In this document: positions 16,760-24,823 of the stretch, piece by piece | Layout of the letters: every line of letters begins with the position of its first letter | Numbering within the stretch: the first letter of the stretch is position 1 | Assembly (NCBI RefSeq): GCF_003248605.1 | Contig: NZ_QFPF01000002.1 | Coordinates: forward strand, 1 to 64,000 | Length of the DNA stretch: 64,000 nucleotides | From: Microbacterium sp. | GTDB taxonomy: Bacteria; Actinomycetota; Actinomycetes; Actinomycetales; Microbacteriaceae | Reading direction: 5' to 3' | Program-made: the position numbers and the translations under genes | Notes under the pieces: model-generated | The model's database searches: none | Told to the model about the DNA's origin: nothing | Seen by the model: the letters and a program-made list of their open reading frames with translations, nothing else

Positions 16760-16766
16760 GCGCCTG

Positions 16767-16796
16767 ATTATGACCGAATGAGTCGGAATGTGTCAA
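16767..16796 (-). promoter_or_regulatory. Sigma-70-type promoter
   Basis: On the minus strand TTGACA (plus-strand TGTCAA, 16791-16796) and CATAAT (plus-strand ATTATG, 16767-16772) are separated by 18 bp. This is among the best -35/-10 matches seen by eye in this GC-rich window. The predicted start site coincides with the ATG of the small ORF at 16759. Confidence 0.75.
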
Positions 16797-16872
16797 ACCG
16801 CACGGATGCTGCGGCGCCACGCCCGAGGAGATGTGACAGATTGCTCAGCCCGCACCGAAGCGCTCTCGCAGG

Positions 16873-17844
16873 TCAGAGTCGATCGCGCAGCCAGGCCACC
16901 TGGTCGTGCCAGTGGCGCATGCTGCCGCCCTCGTGTCCGTTGAAGGCGTAGACCTCGATCCGCTTGTCCGTGCTCGTCGCCGCGTTGTAGGCCGCGAAGA
17001 CGGTCGAGGGGAGGACGATCTCGTCCATCAACGCGACGGAGAAGAGCGCCGGCTGCGTGATCTTCGCCGCGAGGACGGCGCCGTCGAAGTAGGAAAGCGT
17101 CCGGAAGACGTCGTCCACCCGGTCGCGGTGGATGGAGAGGTACCGCGTGATCTCGGTGAACGGCGGCTCGGGCGTTCTGGTGATCGCCCGAGGGAAGTCG
17201 CAGAGGAACGGCACGTCGGGCAGAAGAGCGAAGGGGATGTTCGAGAGGGCGGCCGCCGCGAGGGCGATGCCGCCGCCCTGGCTGGCGCCGGAGACGGCGA
17301 TGCGAGACGCGTCCACGAACGCGAGCGCCGCCACGTGATCGAGCAGGCGCACCGCGTCGGTGTACACGCGACGGTAGTAGTACGTCTCCGCATCCTCGAT
17401 TCCGCGCGTCATGAAGCCGGCAGTCGCAGGCCCTGACCCGTGCGGGTCGGCTGTTGCGCCGCCATTGCCCCATCCGCTGCCCTGGCCGCGCGTGTCCATC
17501 AGCACATGCACAAAACCCGCGGCGGCCCACGCGAGCTTCTCACCGGGCACACCCCGCCCCCCGTTGTATCCGACGTACTCGACGACGGCGGGCAGCGGCG
17601 AATCCGCGCGCGGCCGCGTGATCCAGCCGCGTATCGGCTCGCCGGCGAATCCCGGAAAGGTCAGGTCTTCGACGATCAACTCGGTGAACGGCGAATCGAG
17701 AGGGTGCACCTCGACGGCGCCCTCGGGCGATCGGGCCTCGCGCAGAGTCCGCTGCCAGAATTCGTCGAGGTCGCCGGGAACGTCGAGCGTCGGCCGGTAC
17801 TCCCGCAGGAGTTCGAGCGGCATATCGGTGTGGGAGAGGGCCAT
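16873..17844 (-). CDS. CE7 acetyl xylan esterase / cephalosporin-C deacetylase family
   Basis: A 323-aa alpha/beta hydrolase, the usual CE7 length. The family signatures are present in order: DTRGQG (about 117-122), nucleophile Ser188 in SGASQGGG, Asp in ALMDEIVLPST and His in the HE motif of NGHEGG. CE7 enzymes remove acetyl groups from small acetylated sugars. There is no signal peptide, so it acts in the cytoplasm on imported oligosaccharides. ATG 17844 is preferred to 17868 because GGAGCG precedes it. It diverges from the sugar importer, and the start region carries the 17865-17875 operator. Confidence 0.88.
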   Translation of the reverse strand: MALSHTDMPLELLREYRPTLDVPGDLDEFWQRTLREARSPEGAVEVHPLDSPFTELIVEDLTFPGFAGEPIRGWITRPRADSPLPAVVEYVGYNGGRGVPGEKLAWAAAGFVHVLMDTRGQGSGWGNGGATADPHGSGPATAGFMTRGIEDAETYYYRRVYTDAVRLLDHVAALAFVDASRIAVSGASQGGGIALAAAALSNIPFALLPDVPFLCDFPRAITRTPEPPFTEITRYLSIHRDRVDDVFRTLSYFDGAVLAAKITQPALFSVALMDEIVLPSTVFAAYNAATSTDKRIEVYAFNGHEGGSMRHWHDQVAWLRDRL

Positions 17845-17864
17845 GATCGCTCCGTCCGCGGGAT

Positions 17865-17875
17865 ACATCGGATGT
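17865..17875. promoter_or_regulatory. ACATCGGATGT palindrome: predicted FadR-type operator (site 1)
   Basis: A perfect palindrome ACATC-G-GATGT, the same 11-mer core found at 31005-31015 and 34812-34822 in front of the fucose-pathway genes. On the minus strand it reads TAAACATCCGATGT, sharing 14 bp with the 34812 site. It lies between the divergent CE7 and sugar-transport genes, 16 bp from the transporter -35. The FadR-type regulator at 31033 is the obvious candidate to bind it. Confidence 0.6.
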
Positions 17876-17891
17876 TTACTGCCGAAAGGGC

Positions 17892-17921
17892 TTGACTTTT
17901 TGTTTCACATGAGGACAAAAT
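17892..17921 (+). promoter_or_regulatory. Promoter of the sugar importer with ROK-type operator
   Basis: TTGACT (17892-17897) and CAAAAT (17916-17921), 18 bp apart, form a promoter for the transport operon. Overlapping the spacer and -10 is TTGTTTC-N7-GACAAAAT (17900-17921), also readable as TTTTGT-N11-ACAAAA. The identical half-sites at the same spacing occur at 24718-24739 in front of the GH42 gene. AT-rich TTTGT/ACAAA inverted repeats are typical of XylR/NagC-type ROK operators, and a ROK protein is encoded at 23564. Confidence 0.65.
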
Positions 17922-18027
17922 GCCGTTGGGTCGAGCGTAACATCCGACAACCTGCGACCGCGCCGGCCCGATCCCACAGCGAATGAACGCGACGGGAGAT
18001 GACAGTGTCGTCTGGAAAGGACATCTG

Positions 18028-19341
18028 ATGATTGCAAGGACGCGTGGTCAGCGCCCCGTCATGCGAGCCGCCGCGGCTGCCGCGGCGGGTGCGCTCCTCG
18101 TGGGAGGTCTCGCCGCCTGCTCCGCGAGTGGTGGCGACGACACCGCAGACGGCGGTGTGCGGGAGGTGGACTTCTGGGGCTGGGTGCCCGGCCTGGAGGA
18201 TCTGGTCGCCCAGTGGAACGAGGAGAACCCCGAGATCCAGGTGAGCTTTCATCGGATGACTGGCGACGACGGGCAGAAGGTCGAAGCGGCCGTCGATGCG
18301 GGTCAGGGACCCGATCTCGTGCAGCTGAGCACACACGATCTGCCCGACTACGTCATCGCCGAGCGTGTGATCGACATCACCGATTACGTCGCCGAGGACG
18401 AGTCGAACTACACGCCCGCCTCGTGGGCGTCGGTGTCGTTCGACGGGCGCGTGTACGGGGTGCCGCAGGGGATCGGCCCGGCGGGCACGATGTACCGCAC
18501 GGACATCTTCGAGCAGTACGGGCTCGAATTCCCCGAGACGTGGGACGAGTACCTCGACGCGGCTCGCGCGCTCAAGGCCGCCAACCCCGACATGTACATC
18601 GCCAACCTCTCGCCGAGCGAGATCGGCCAGTGGGCACAGGAGATCCAGCAGGCCGAGAGCAGCTGGTACGGCATCGACGGCGACGCATGGACCGTCGGCG
18701 TGAACGACGAAGGCAGCCAGCTCGTCGCCGAGCGCTGGCAGACCCTGCTCGATGAGGGACTGGTCACCACCGAGCAGATGTGGACGCCGGAGTACTGGGC
18801 GCTGGTGAACAACGGCACGATCGCCACGATCAGCTACGCGGCCTGGTTCCCGAGCATCCTCGCGGAGAACGCGTCAGGGCTCGCCGGGCAGTGGGCGGTG
18901 GCCCCGCTCCCCAAGAATGCAGGGTCGGAGAACTCGGGTGATTCGGGCGGCGCTGCGGTCGTCGTGCTGAAGAACACGGAGGATGCCGAGGCGGCCGCGG
19001 AGTTCGCCAGCTGGCTGAACGGCTCGGACGACACGCAGGAGACGCTCATCACCGTCGGCGGTCTCTTCCCCTCCACCCTGAACGGGCTCGCCTCGCCGGC
19101 GCTGCTCTCGGAGAACGAGTTCTACGGGGGACAGGTCATCAACGAGGTGTTCATCGAATCCGCCGAGGAGACACCCGCGACCTGGGTCGAAGGCCCCAAC
19201 TACGGCACCATCCAGACCGCGATCCTGGACGAGTTCGCCAAGGTGATCAACGGTGAGCAGACGTTCCTCGAGGCGCTCGACATCGCGCAGGCCGCGGCGA
19301 TCGCCGACCTCGAGGCACGCGGACTCAGCGTCGTCCAGTGA
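18028..19341 (+). CDS. Sugar ABC transporter substrate-binding lipoprotein (CUT1)
   Basis: A 437-aa extracellular solute-binding protein, family 1. A signal peptide with RGQRPVMRAAAAAAAG ends in the lipobox LAAC, so it is anchored to the outer face of the membrane. Family features include VDFWGWVPGLEDLVAQWNEE, GQGPDLVQLS and RVYGVPQGIGPAGTMY. The start is ATG 18028, 6 nt after a strong AAAGGA site; an upstream in-frame ATG at 17983 has no such site. It is first in the operon, and the context predicts binding of fucosylated or xylosylated oligosaccharides. Confidence 0.92.
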   Translation: MIARTRGQRPVMRAAAAAAAGALLVGGLAACSASGGDDTADGGVREVDFWGWVPGLEDLVAQWNEENPEIQVSFHRMTGDDGQKVEAAVDAGQGPDLVQLSTHDLPDYVIAERVIDITDYVAEDESNYTPASWASVSFDGRVYGVPQGIGPAGTMYRTDIFEQYGLEFPETWDEYLDAARALKAANPDMYIANLSPSEIGQWAQEIQQAESSWYGIDGDAWTVGVNDEGSQLVAERWQTLLDEGLVTTEQMWTPEYWALVNNGTIATISYAAWFPSILAENASGLAGQWAVAPLPKNAGSENSGDSGGAAVVVLKNTEDAEAAAEFASWLNGSDDTQETLITVGGLFPSTLNGLASPALLSENEFYGGQVINEVFIESAEETPATWVEGPNYGTIQTAILDEFAKVINGEQTFLEALDIAQAAAIADLEARGLSVVQ

Positions 19342-20282
19342 TGACCTCGCTCGCCTCCCCCCGGGTTCCCCGGCGCCGGTTCTCCGGCGCCGGGGGGCCC
19401 TGGGCCCCCTACCTGTTCGTCGCGCCGTTCGTCGTCCTCTTCATCGTCTTCCTCGTCGCGCCGATCGTCGTGGCCGTGGTGAACAGCCTCTACTCGCGTC
19501 AATCGAGCGGGCTGGGGTTCGGCGGATCGGCGATCGAGTTCGTCGGGCTGGACAACTTCATCCGTGCCTTCGGCGATCGCGACTTCCTGATGGGCTTTCC
19601 GCGGGTCATCCTCTACGGCGTCGTCCAGGTGCCAGTGATGATGATCATCGCTGCGGGCCTCGCCCTTCTCTTCGACACCGCTCTGGTGAAGGGGCGGCGC
19701 TTCTTCCAGTTCGCCGTCTTCCTTCCCTACGCCGTGCCCGGTGTGATCGCCGCCCTGCTCTGGGGCTTCCTCTACCAGCCGTCGGTGAGCCCGATCCTGC
19801 AGTTCTTCTCGTCGATCGGCATCGATCTCAACCTGCTGGCGCCGGGCACCGTGCTCTGGTCGATCGCCAACATCAATCTCTGGTCGCTCATCGGCATCAA
19901 CATGATCATCCTGTTCGCCGCTTTGCAGTCCGTGCCGCGCGAGATGTACGAGGCGGCGCGATTGGACGGCGCCGGCGAGGTGCGCACCGCGCTGCAGATC
20001 AAGCTCCCGATGATCGCCCCGGCCATCCTGCTCACGACCCTGTCCTCGATCATCGGAACACTGCAGCTGTTCAACGAGCCGCAGGTGCTGCAGACGATCA
20101 CCTCGAACATTCCGAGCGATTACACGCCCAACATGGCCATCTACGCCGCCTCGACACTGGGCAAGGACCCCAACCTCGCGTCGGCGATGGCGGTGATCCT
20201 GGGGTTGGCGACTCTCGTCGTCTCGCTCCTCGTGCTGTCCGTGAACCGGCGAACGACGAAACGAGCCGCAGATGGCATTTAG
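19341..20282 (+). CDS. Sugar ABC transporter permease, MalF-like
   Basis: A 313-aa CUT1 inner-membrane permease with six membrane helices. The EAA loop that docks the ATPase is visible as EMYEAARLDGAGEVRTALQI. The start codon overlaps the stop of the binding-protein gene (TGATG; a GTG at 19338 is also possible). It forms a heterodimer with the product of the next gene, which it overlaps by 11 bp. No ATP-binding subunit gene lies anywhere in the window, so a shared MsiK-type ATPase is implied. Confidence 0.92.
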   Translation: MTSLASPRVPRRRFSGAGGPWAPYLFVAPFVVLFIVFLVAPIVVAVVNSLYSRQSSGLGFGGSAIEFVGLDNFIRAFGDRDFLMGFPRVILYGVVQVPVMMIIAAGLALLFDTALVKGRRFFQFAVFLPYAVPGVIAALLWGFLYQPSVSPILQFFSSIGIDLNLLAPGTVLWSIANINLWSLIGINMIILFAALQSVPREMYEAARLDGAGEVRTALQIKLPMIAPAILLTTLSSIIGTLQLFNEPQVLQTITSNIPSDYTPNMAIYAASTLGKDPNLASAMAVILGLATLVVSLLVLSVNRRTTKRAADGI

Positions 20283-21213
20283 CACCCTTCCCGTCGACGC
20301 ACCGGTCGAGCCGGCGGCGTCCCAGACCCCCGAACCGACACCTCGACGGCGCACGGCCTTCGTCAACGGCGACCGCGTGAGCCGCGGATGGATGATCGTG
20401 GTGACGGGTGTCATGGTCGTCGCGGCCGCGTACTTCCTCATCCCGGTGCTGTGGCTCGTCATCGCCTCGACCAAGTCGACGGGCGATCTGTTCTCGACGC
20501 CCGGCTTCGCGTTCGCCGAGTTCAATCTGTTCGAGAACCTCGCGGAGCTCAGCACCTACGACGGCGGCATCTTCTGGCGATGGGGCCTGAACTCCATCAT
20601 CTATTCCGTCATCGGATCGGCGTTGACCACCCTGGTGTGCGCGATGACCGGCTATGCCCTGGCCGTCTACCGATTCCGGGGGCGCAACGTCCTGATCTCG
20701 GTGGTGCTGGCCAGCCTCCTGGTCCCGGGGACGGTGATCGCCCAGCCCACCTACGTGCTGCTCGTCGGCATGGGCCTCGACAACACATACGCCGGGCTTC
20801 TGCTGCCGGCCCTCGTCTACCCGTTCGGCGTGCTGCTGTGCTTCATCTACGCGCAGTCCTCCGTGCCGATCGAACTGGTCGAGGCGGCGCGTCTGGACGG
20901 TGCGAGCGAGCTGCGCATCTTCGCCTCACTCGGGCTGCGCCTGATGGGAACAGGATTGGTGACGGTGCTGCTGTTCGCCTTCCTCGGCAGCTGGAACAGC
21001 TACATCCTGCCCCTGCTGGTGCTGACCGATCAGGAGCTGATGCCGCTCACTGTCGGACTGACGGGATGGAGCCAGGCCTCCATCACCATCCCCGGCCTTC
21101 AAATCCTCACCGTGGTCGGCTCGCTCGTCTCGATCATCCCCATCGCGATCGTCTTCGTCTCGCTGCAGCGGTTCTGGCGGGCGGGTCTCACGGCCGGCAG
21201 CGTGCGTGGATGA
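20272..21213 (+). CDS. Sugar ABC transporter permease, MalG-like
   Basis: A 313-aa CUT1 permease with an approximately 40-residue cytoplasmic N-terminus (Pro-rich) and six membrane helices. The EAA motif is ELVEAARLDGASELRIFASL at about residues 200-219. It is the second half of the permease pair. The 3' end overlaps the GH95 gene by 8 bp, binding import and intracellular degradation into one transcript. Confidence 0.92.
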   Translation: MAFSTLPVDAPVEPAASQTPEPTPRRRTAFVNGDRVSRGWMIVVTGVMVVAAAYFLIPVLWLVIASTKSTGDLFSTPGFAFAEFNLFENLAELSTYDGGIFWRWGLNSIIYSVIGSALTTLVCAMTGYALAVYRFRGRNVLISVVLASLLVPGTVIAQPTYVLLVGMGLDNTYAGLLLPALVYPFGVLLCFIYAQSSVPIELVEAARLDGASELRIFASLGLRLMGTGLVTVLLFAFLGSWNSYILPLLVLTDQELMPLTVGLTGWSQASITIPGLQILTVVGSLVSIIPIAIVFVSLQRFWRAGLTAGSVRG

Positions 21214-23554
21214 CGTGTCACGATTGATCTACCGCACCCCCGCGCACGAGTGGGTCGAACGGCTTCCCCTCGGCAACGGCGCGCTCGGGGCGATGCTCGA
21301 CGGCGACCTGCCCACGACGCGGATCCTCCTCAACGAGGAGACGGCGTGGTCGGGTTCGCCCTCGAGCGAGCGCTCGGGCGGTGTCGTGTCGGCCGAGCGC
21401 GCCGCGGGCCTGCTGAGCGCGGCGCGCGAGGCGGTCGGCGGCGACGACCCCGGTGCGGCGGCCGCGGCCCTCGCCCCTCTCCAGGTCCCGTACTCGCAGG
21501 CCTACCTCCCGCTGGGTGAGCTGCGCCTCACGCGGAGGGGGACGTCGGACGCGCCTGGGTACCGTCGCGCACTCGACCTCGCCACCGGCATCCACCATGT
21601 GGGCCTCGGCGGATTCGACGAGCATACGTTCGTCTCCTACACCCGGGGCGTGCTCGTGCACCGCATCCGCGGTGGCGGTGAGGCGGCGTGGCACCTCGAT
21701 TCCGCCCATCACGTCCTCGCTCGCGCCTCCGGCAGCGACGGCGCCGAACTGCAGCTCCGGCTGCCATCCGATGTCGCGCCCACCCACGAGCCGCAGGCCG
21801 TGCCCGTGACCTGGTCGGATGCGCCGGGGGACGCGCTCGAGGCCGCTGTCGTCGTCGGCGTCCGCCGCGACGAGGGTGAGATTCTTCTCGTCCTCGCCGC
21901 AGAGACCACCTTCACTGATATGGGCCGACCCCCGGAGGGATCCGCCGCAGACGCTGCCGAGCGCGCGCGAGAGCGGGTGGATGCCGCGTTGGAGGCGGGC
22001 TGGTCGGAACTCGCGGCAGAGCACACGACCGAGTTCGCCATGCGGATGTCCCGATGCGCGGTCGACCTCGGCTCGGTCCCGCTGTCGGAGTCCGGCGAAG
22101 AGCTCCCCACCGACATCCGGCTTCGCCGCGCTCAGAGCGCCGCATCCGGTCCGCTCGCCGAGGATCCGCACCTGGCTCAGGTGCTGTTCGACTACGGCCG
22201 GTACCTGCTGCTCAGCTCGTCGCGACCCGGCGGGCTGCCCCCGACGCTCCAGGGCATCTGGAACGACACCATGCAGCCCCCGTGGAGTTCCAACTACACG
22301 CTGAACATCAACATGCAGATGAATCACTGGGCGGCGCACCCGACGGGACTCGATGAGAGCGCGGAACCGCTGTGGGATTTCATCTCCGCGCTCGCGATCG
22401 CCGGCACCGAGACTGCGGCTCGCCTCTACGGCGCGCGCGGGTGGGTGGCGCATCACAACTCCGACGCCTGGCTCCTCTCCTCGCCGGTCGGGGCAGGTCA
22501 CGGGGATGCGCGATGGACGGCGTGGCCGATGGCCGGGCCATGGCTCGTGCTTCACATCGCGGACGCGATGGGCTTCGGGGCCATCGACTCGGCGCGCCTT
22601 CGGAGGCTGTGGCCCGCGATGCACGGCGTCGCGATGTTCCTCCTCGACTGGGTCCGCCCCGACGGAGCGGGTGGCTGGTCGAGCGCGCCCGCAACATCGC
22701 CCGAGAACGCGTTCGTCATGGCGGACGGGAGCATCGGCGCGATCGACGCGACGACGACGATGGATCTCGCCCTCGCGCGCGAGGCGCTGCACGCCGTCGC
22801 CCAGGTGGCCGATCGTCTCGGTGAGGGTGATGATCCCGTCGCCGTCGCAGCGCTCGCCCTGGCCCGCTCCCTTCCCGGCAGCCCCGCGGTCGACGGCGGC
22901 CTGCTCCGGGAATGGGCGCGTCCTCGTGCGGAGGAGGACGCGCACCACCGCCATGTCAGTCATCTGGTCGGCCTCTTTCCGGGAACCCAGCCATGGGACC
23001 TGCCGACGAGGGACGCGGCGGCGGCATCCCTCACTCGTCGAGGCGACGAGTCCTCCGGCTGGTCACTGATCTGGAAGAGCGTGCTCTGGGCGCGGCTCGG
23101 GCGCGGCGATCGCGCCGAGGATCTGCTGCGGCTGCTCTTCCGGGACGCGGCGCAGGTGACCGGACCGTGGGCGGGTGGGCTCTATCCCAATCTGTTCGCG
23201 GCGCACCCGCCGTTCCAGATCGATGCGAACCTCGGCTACCCGGCTGCGCTCGCCGAGATGCTGCTGCAGAGCCACGACGATCTGAGGCTGCTGCCCGCGC
23301 TTCCCCCCTCGCTCGCCGCGGGGTCGGCCCGGGGGCTGATCGCTCGACCCGGAGTGATCGTCGACCTGACGTGGCGTGACCGCGCGCTGGTCACGGCGAG
23401 CCTGCGAACCCGCGACGAGCGGACGCGCAGCGTGCGCGTCCGCTCGGGCGCATCGGTCCTCGATGTCGTGCTCGACGCGGGCAGCACCGTCGTTCTGACC
23501 GCATCCGACTTCCGCGCCGGCGCCCGCAGAAGCGTCGGCGGAGGGGAGTTCTAG
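21206..23554 (+). CDS. GH95 alpha-L-fucosidase, cytoplasmic
   Basis: A 782-aa glycoside hydrolase of family 95. N-terminal motifs RLPLGNGALGAMLDGD and LNEETAWSG are family hallmarks. The (alpha/alpha)6 catalytic domain has LNINMQMNHW (about 365-374), which holds the two catalytic-site Asn residues, SPENAF (about 498), the likely acid Glu, HRHVSHLVGLFPG, and QIDANLG (about 671-677) with the catalytic Asp. It should cleave terminal alpha-1,2-L-fucose, as in fucogalacto-xyloglucan. No signal peptide; GTG start inside the permease gene. A few GH95 members act on alpha-L-galactose instead. Confidence 0.92.
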   Translation: MDDVSRLIYRTPAHEWVERLPLGNGALGAMLDGDLPTTRILLNEETAWSGSPSSERSGGVVSAERAAGLLSAAREAVGGDDPGAAAAALAPLQVPYSQAYLPLGELRLTRRGTSDAPGYRRALDLATGIHHVGLGGFDEHTFVSYTRGVLVHRIRGGGEAAWHLDSAHHVLARASGSDGAELQLRLPSDVAPTHEPQAVPVTWSDAPGDALEAAVVVGVRRDEGEILLVLAAETTFTDMGRPPEGSAADAAERARERVDAALEAGWSELAAEHTTEFAMRMSRCAVDLGSVPLSESGEELPTDIRLRRAQSAASGPLAEDPHLAQVLFDYGRYLLLSSSRPGGLPPTLQGIWNDTMQPPWSSNYTLNINMQMNHWAAHPTGLDESAEPLWDFISALAIAGTETAARLYGARGWVAHHNSDAWLLSSPVGAGHGDARWTAWPMAGPWLVLHIADAMGFGAIDSARLRRLWPAMHGVAMFLLDWVRPDGAGGWSSAPATSPENAFVMADGSIGAIDATTTMDLALAREALHAVAQVADRLGEGDDPVAVAALALARSLPGSPAVDGGLLREWARPRAEEDAHHRHVSHLVGLFPGTQPWDLPTRDAAAASLTRRGDESSGWSLIWKSVLWARLGRGDRAEDLLRLLFRDAAQVTGPWAGGLYPNLFAAHPPFQIDANLGYPAALAEMLLQSHDDLRLLPALPPSLAAGSARGLIARPGVIVDLTWRDRALVTASLRTRDERTRSVRVRSGASVLDVVLDAGSTVVLTASDFRAGARRSVGGGEF

Positions 23555-23563
23555 GCTGTGGTC

Positions 23564-24715
23564 GTGTCCGCCTCCTCGCCGGTGATCCCGCGTTGGCCCG
23601 GTCTGCCCGATACGGAGCGGCTGGTTCTGCGCGAGCTGCTGCTGCATGGATCGCAGTCCAGGGTGCGCATCGCAGAGAAGCTCGGACTGTCCCGCACGAG
23701 CCTGACCCGCACGACACGAAACCTGATCGACGCGGGGCTGATCGTGGAGGGGCCGGCGCAGGCACTCGGCACGCGGGGGCGTCCCGCCGAGATGCTTGAG
23801 CTGCGACCGGAGGCGGTGCACTTCGCCGGGGTCAAGCTCACCGCCGACACGATGTACATGGTGCTGACGGACATGCGGGGGCGAGCGGTGGCCGAGTCGG
23901 TCCAGACCTTGCCCAGTCGCGATGTCGCCGACGTCGTCGCGCTCATCGCGCGCTCGATACCCGCGCCGCCGCGGGGAGCCGGCCCCGTCGCGGGCCTGGG
24001 CATCGCCGTCGCCGGCGATGTCACCGAATCTCCGGAGGGTGCGGTTCTGCGCCACTCCAACTTCCTGGGGTGGGATGCCGTCGCCCTGGCTCGGCTGGTC
24101 ACCGAGGCGACCGTGCTGCCCGCGACCGTCGTGAATGACGTCCATGCGCTGACCGGCGCGCAGCACTGGTTCGGATCGGGTCCGCCGCGCAGTTCACTCG
24201 TGGTGTTCGGCATCGGCGCGGGCATCGGCTCGGGAGTCGTGATCGCCGGTGAACTCCACCAGGGCGCGCACGGCCGGGCGGGCCGTGTGGGGCACAGTCG
24301 CATCGGGGGTCGGGGGCGTCGCTGCGAGAACGGGCACACCGACTGCATTCACAGCTTCGTGACGATTCCGGCGATCGAGCACAACGCCGGCGTCGGCCCC
24401 GGCGAATACGACACCGTGATCGACCGCGCCCGCGCGGGCGAGGCGCGCGCGGCGGCGGCCGTGCGTGACGCGGCGCGCGCCGTCGGGACCGTCATCGCGG
24501 AGGCGGTGAACGCCTTCGATCCCGACGCGGTGGCGCTCATGGGCGAGGGGCTCGACATGGTCGAGCTCGCGCCCGAGCCGCTGCGTGCATCGCTCGTGGA
24601 GTTCCTCGAGCAGGGTGAACCCGACGACGTCAGCATCCTGCGCCCGCGCTTCGACTTCGGGCTCTATGCCCGGGGGGCGGCCGTCGCCGCCATGCGGGAG
24701 CTTCTTTCCGCATGA
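23564..24715 (+). CDS. ROK-family transcriptional regulator
   Basis: A 383-aa NagC/XylR-type repressor. The N-terminal HTH (SRVRIAEKLGLSRTSLTRTT, about residues 26-45) precedes the ROK sugar-binding domain with FGIGAGIGSGVVIAGEL and the zinc-site region RRCENGHTDC, where the usual CxCGxxGC is shortened to C-x6-C. GTG 23564 fits a TAGGCT-N6-GTG leaderless start; GTG 23558 is the alternative. It most likely represses the importer and glycosidase promoters through TTGTTTC-N7-GACAAAAT until a released sugar binds. Confidence 0.88.
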   Translation: MSASSPVIPRWPGLPDTERLVLRELLLHGSQSRVRIAEKLGLSRTSLTRTTRNLIDAGLIVEGPAQALGTRGRPAEMLELRPEAVHFAGVKLTADTMYMVLTDMRGRAVAESVQTLPSRDVADVVALIARSIPAPPRGAGPVAGLGIAVAGDVTESPEGAVLRHSNFLGWDAVALARLVTEATVLPATVVNDVHALTGAQHWFGSGPPRSSLVVFGIGAGIGSGVVIAGELHQGAHGRAGRVGHSRIGGRGRRCENGHTDCIHSFVTIPAIEHNAGVGPGEYDTVIDRARAGEARAAAAVRDAARAVGTVIAEAVNAFDPDAVALMGEGLDMVELAPEPLRASLVEFLEQGEPDDVSILRPRFDFGLYARGAAVAAMRELLSA

Positions 24716-24717
24716 TA

Positions 24718-24739
24718 TTGTTTCGTTGATTGACAAAAT
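24718..24739 (+). promoter_or_regulatory. TTGTTTC-N7-GACAAAAT: second ROK-type operator
   Basis: It starts 3 bp after the ROK gene stop, in the 108-bp gap before the GH42 gene, and repeats the half-sites of the importer operator at the same spacing. A TTGACA (24730-24735) overlaps the right half-site and may be a -35; no good -10 is visible. It probably gives the GH42-GH31-GH1 operon its own regulated promoter. Confidence 0.6.
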
Positions 24740-24823
24740 AGTCGGTGACCCCGCATGGCAGCGGGCGGCGCGATGATCGCGCACGGCGACCCGACCGAGA
24801 CCTCGTAAGGAAGCGGAGATCCG

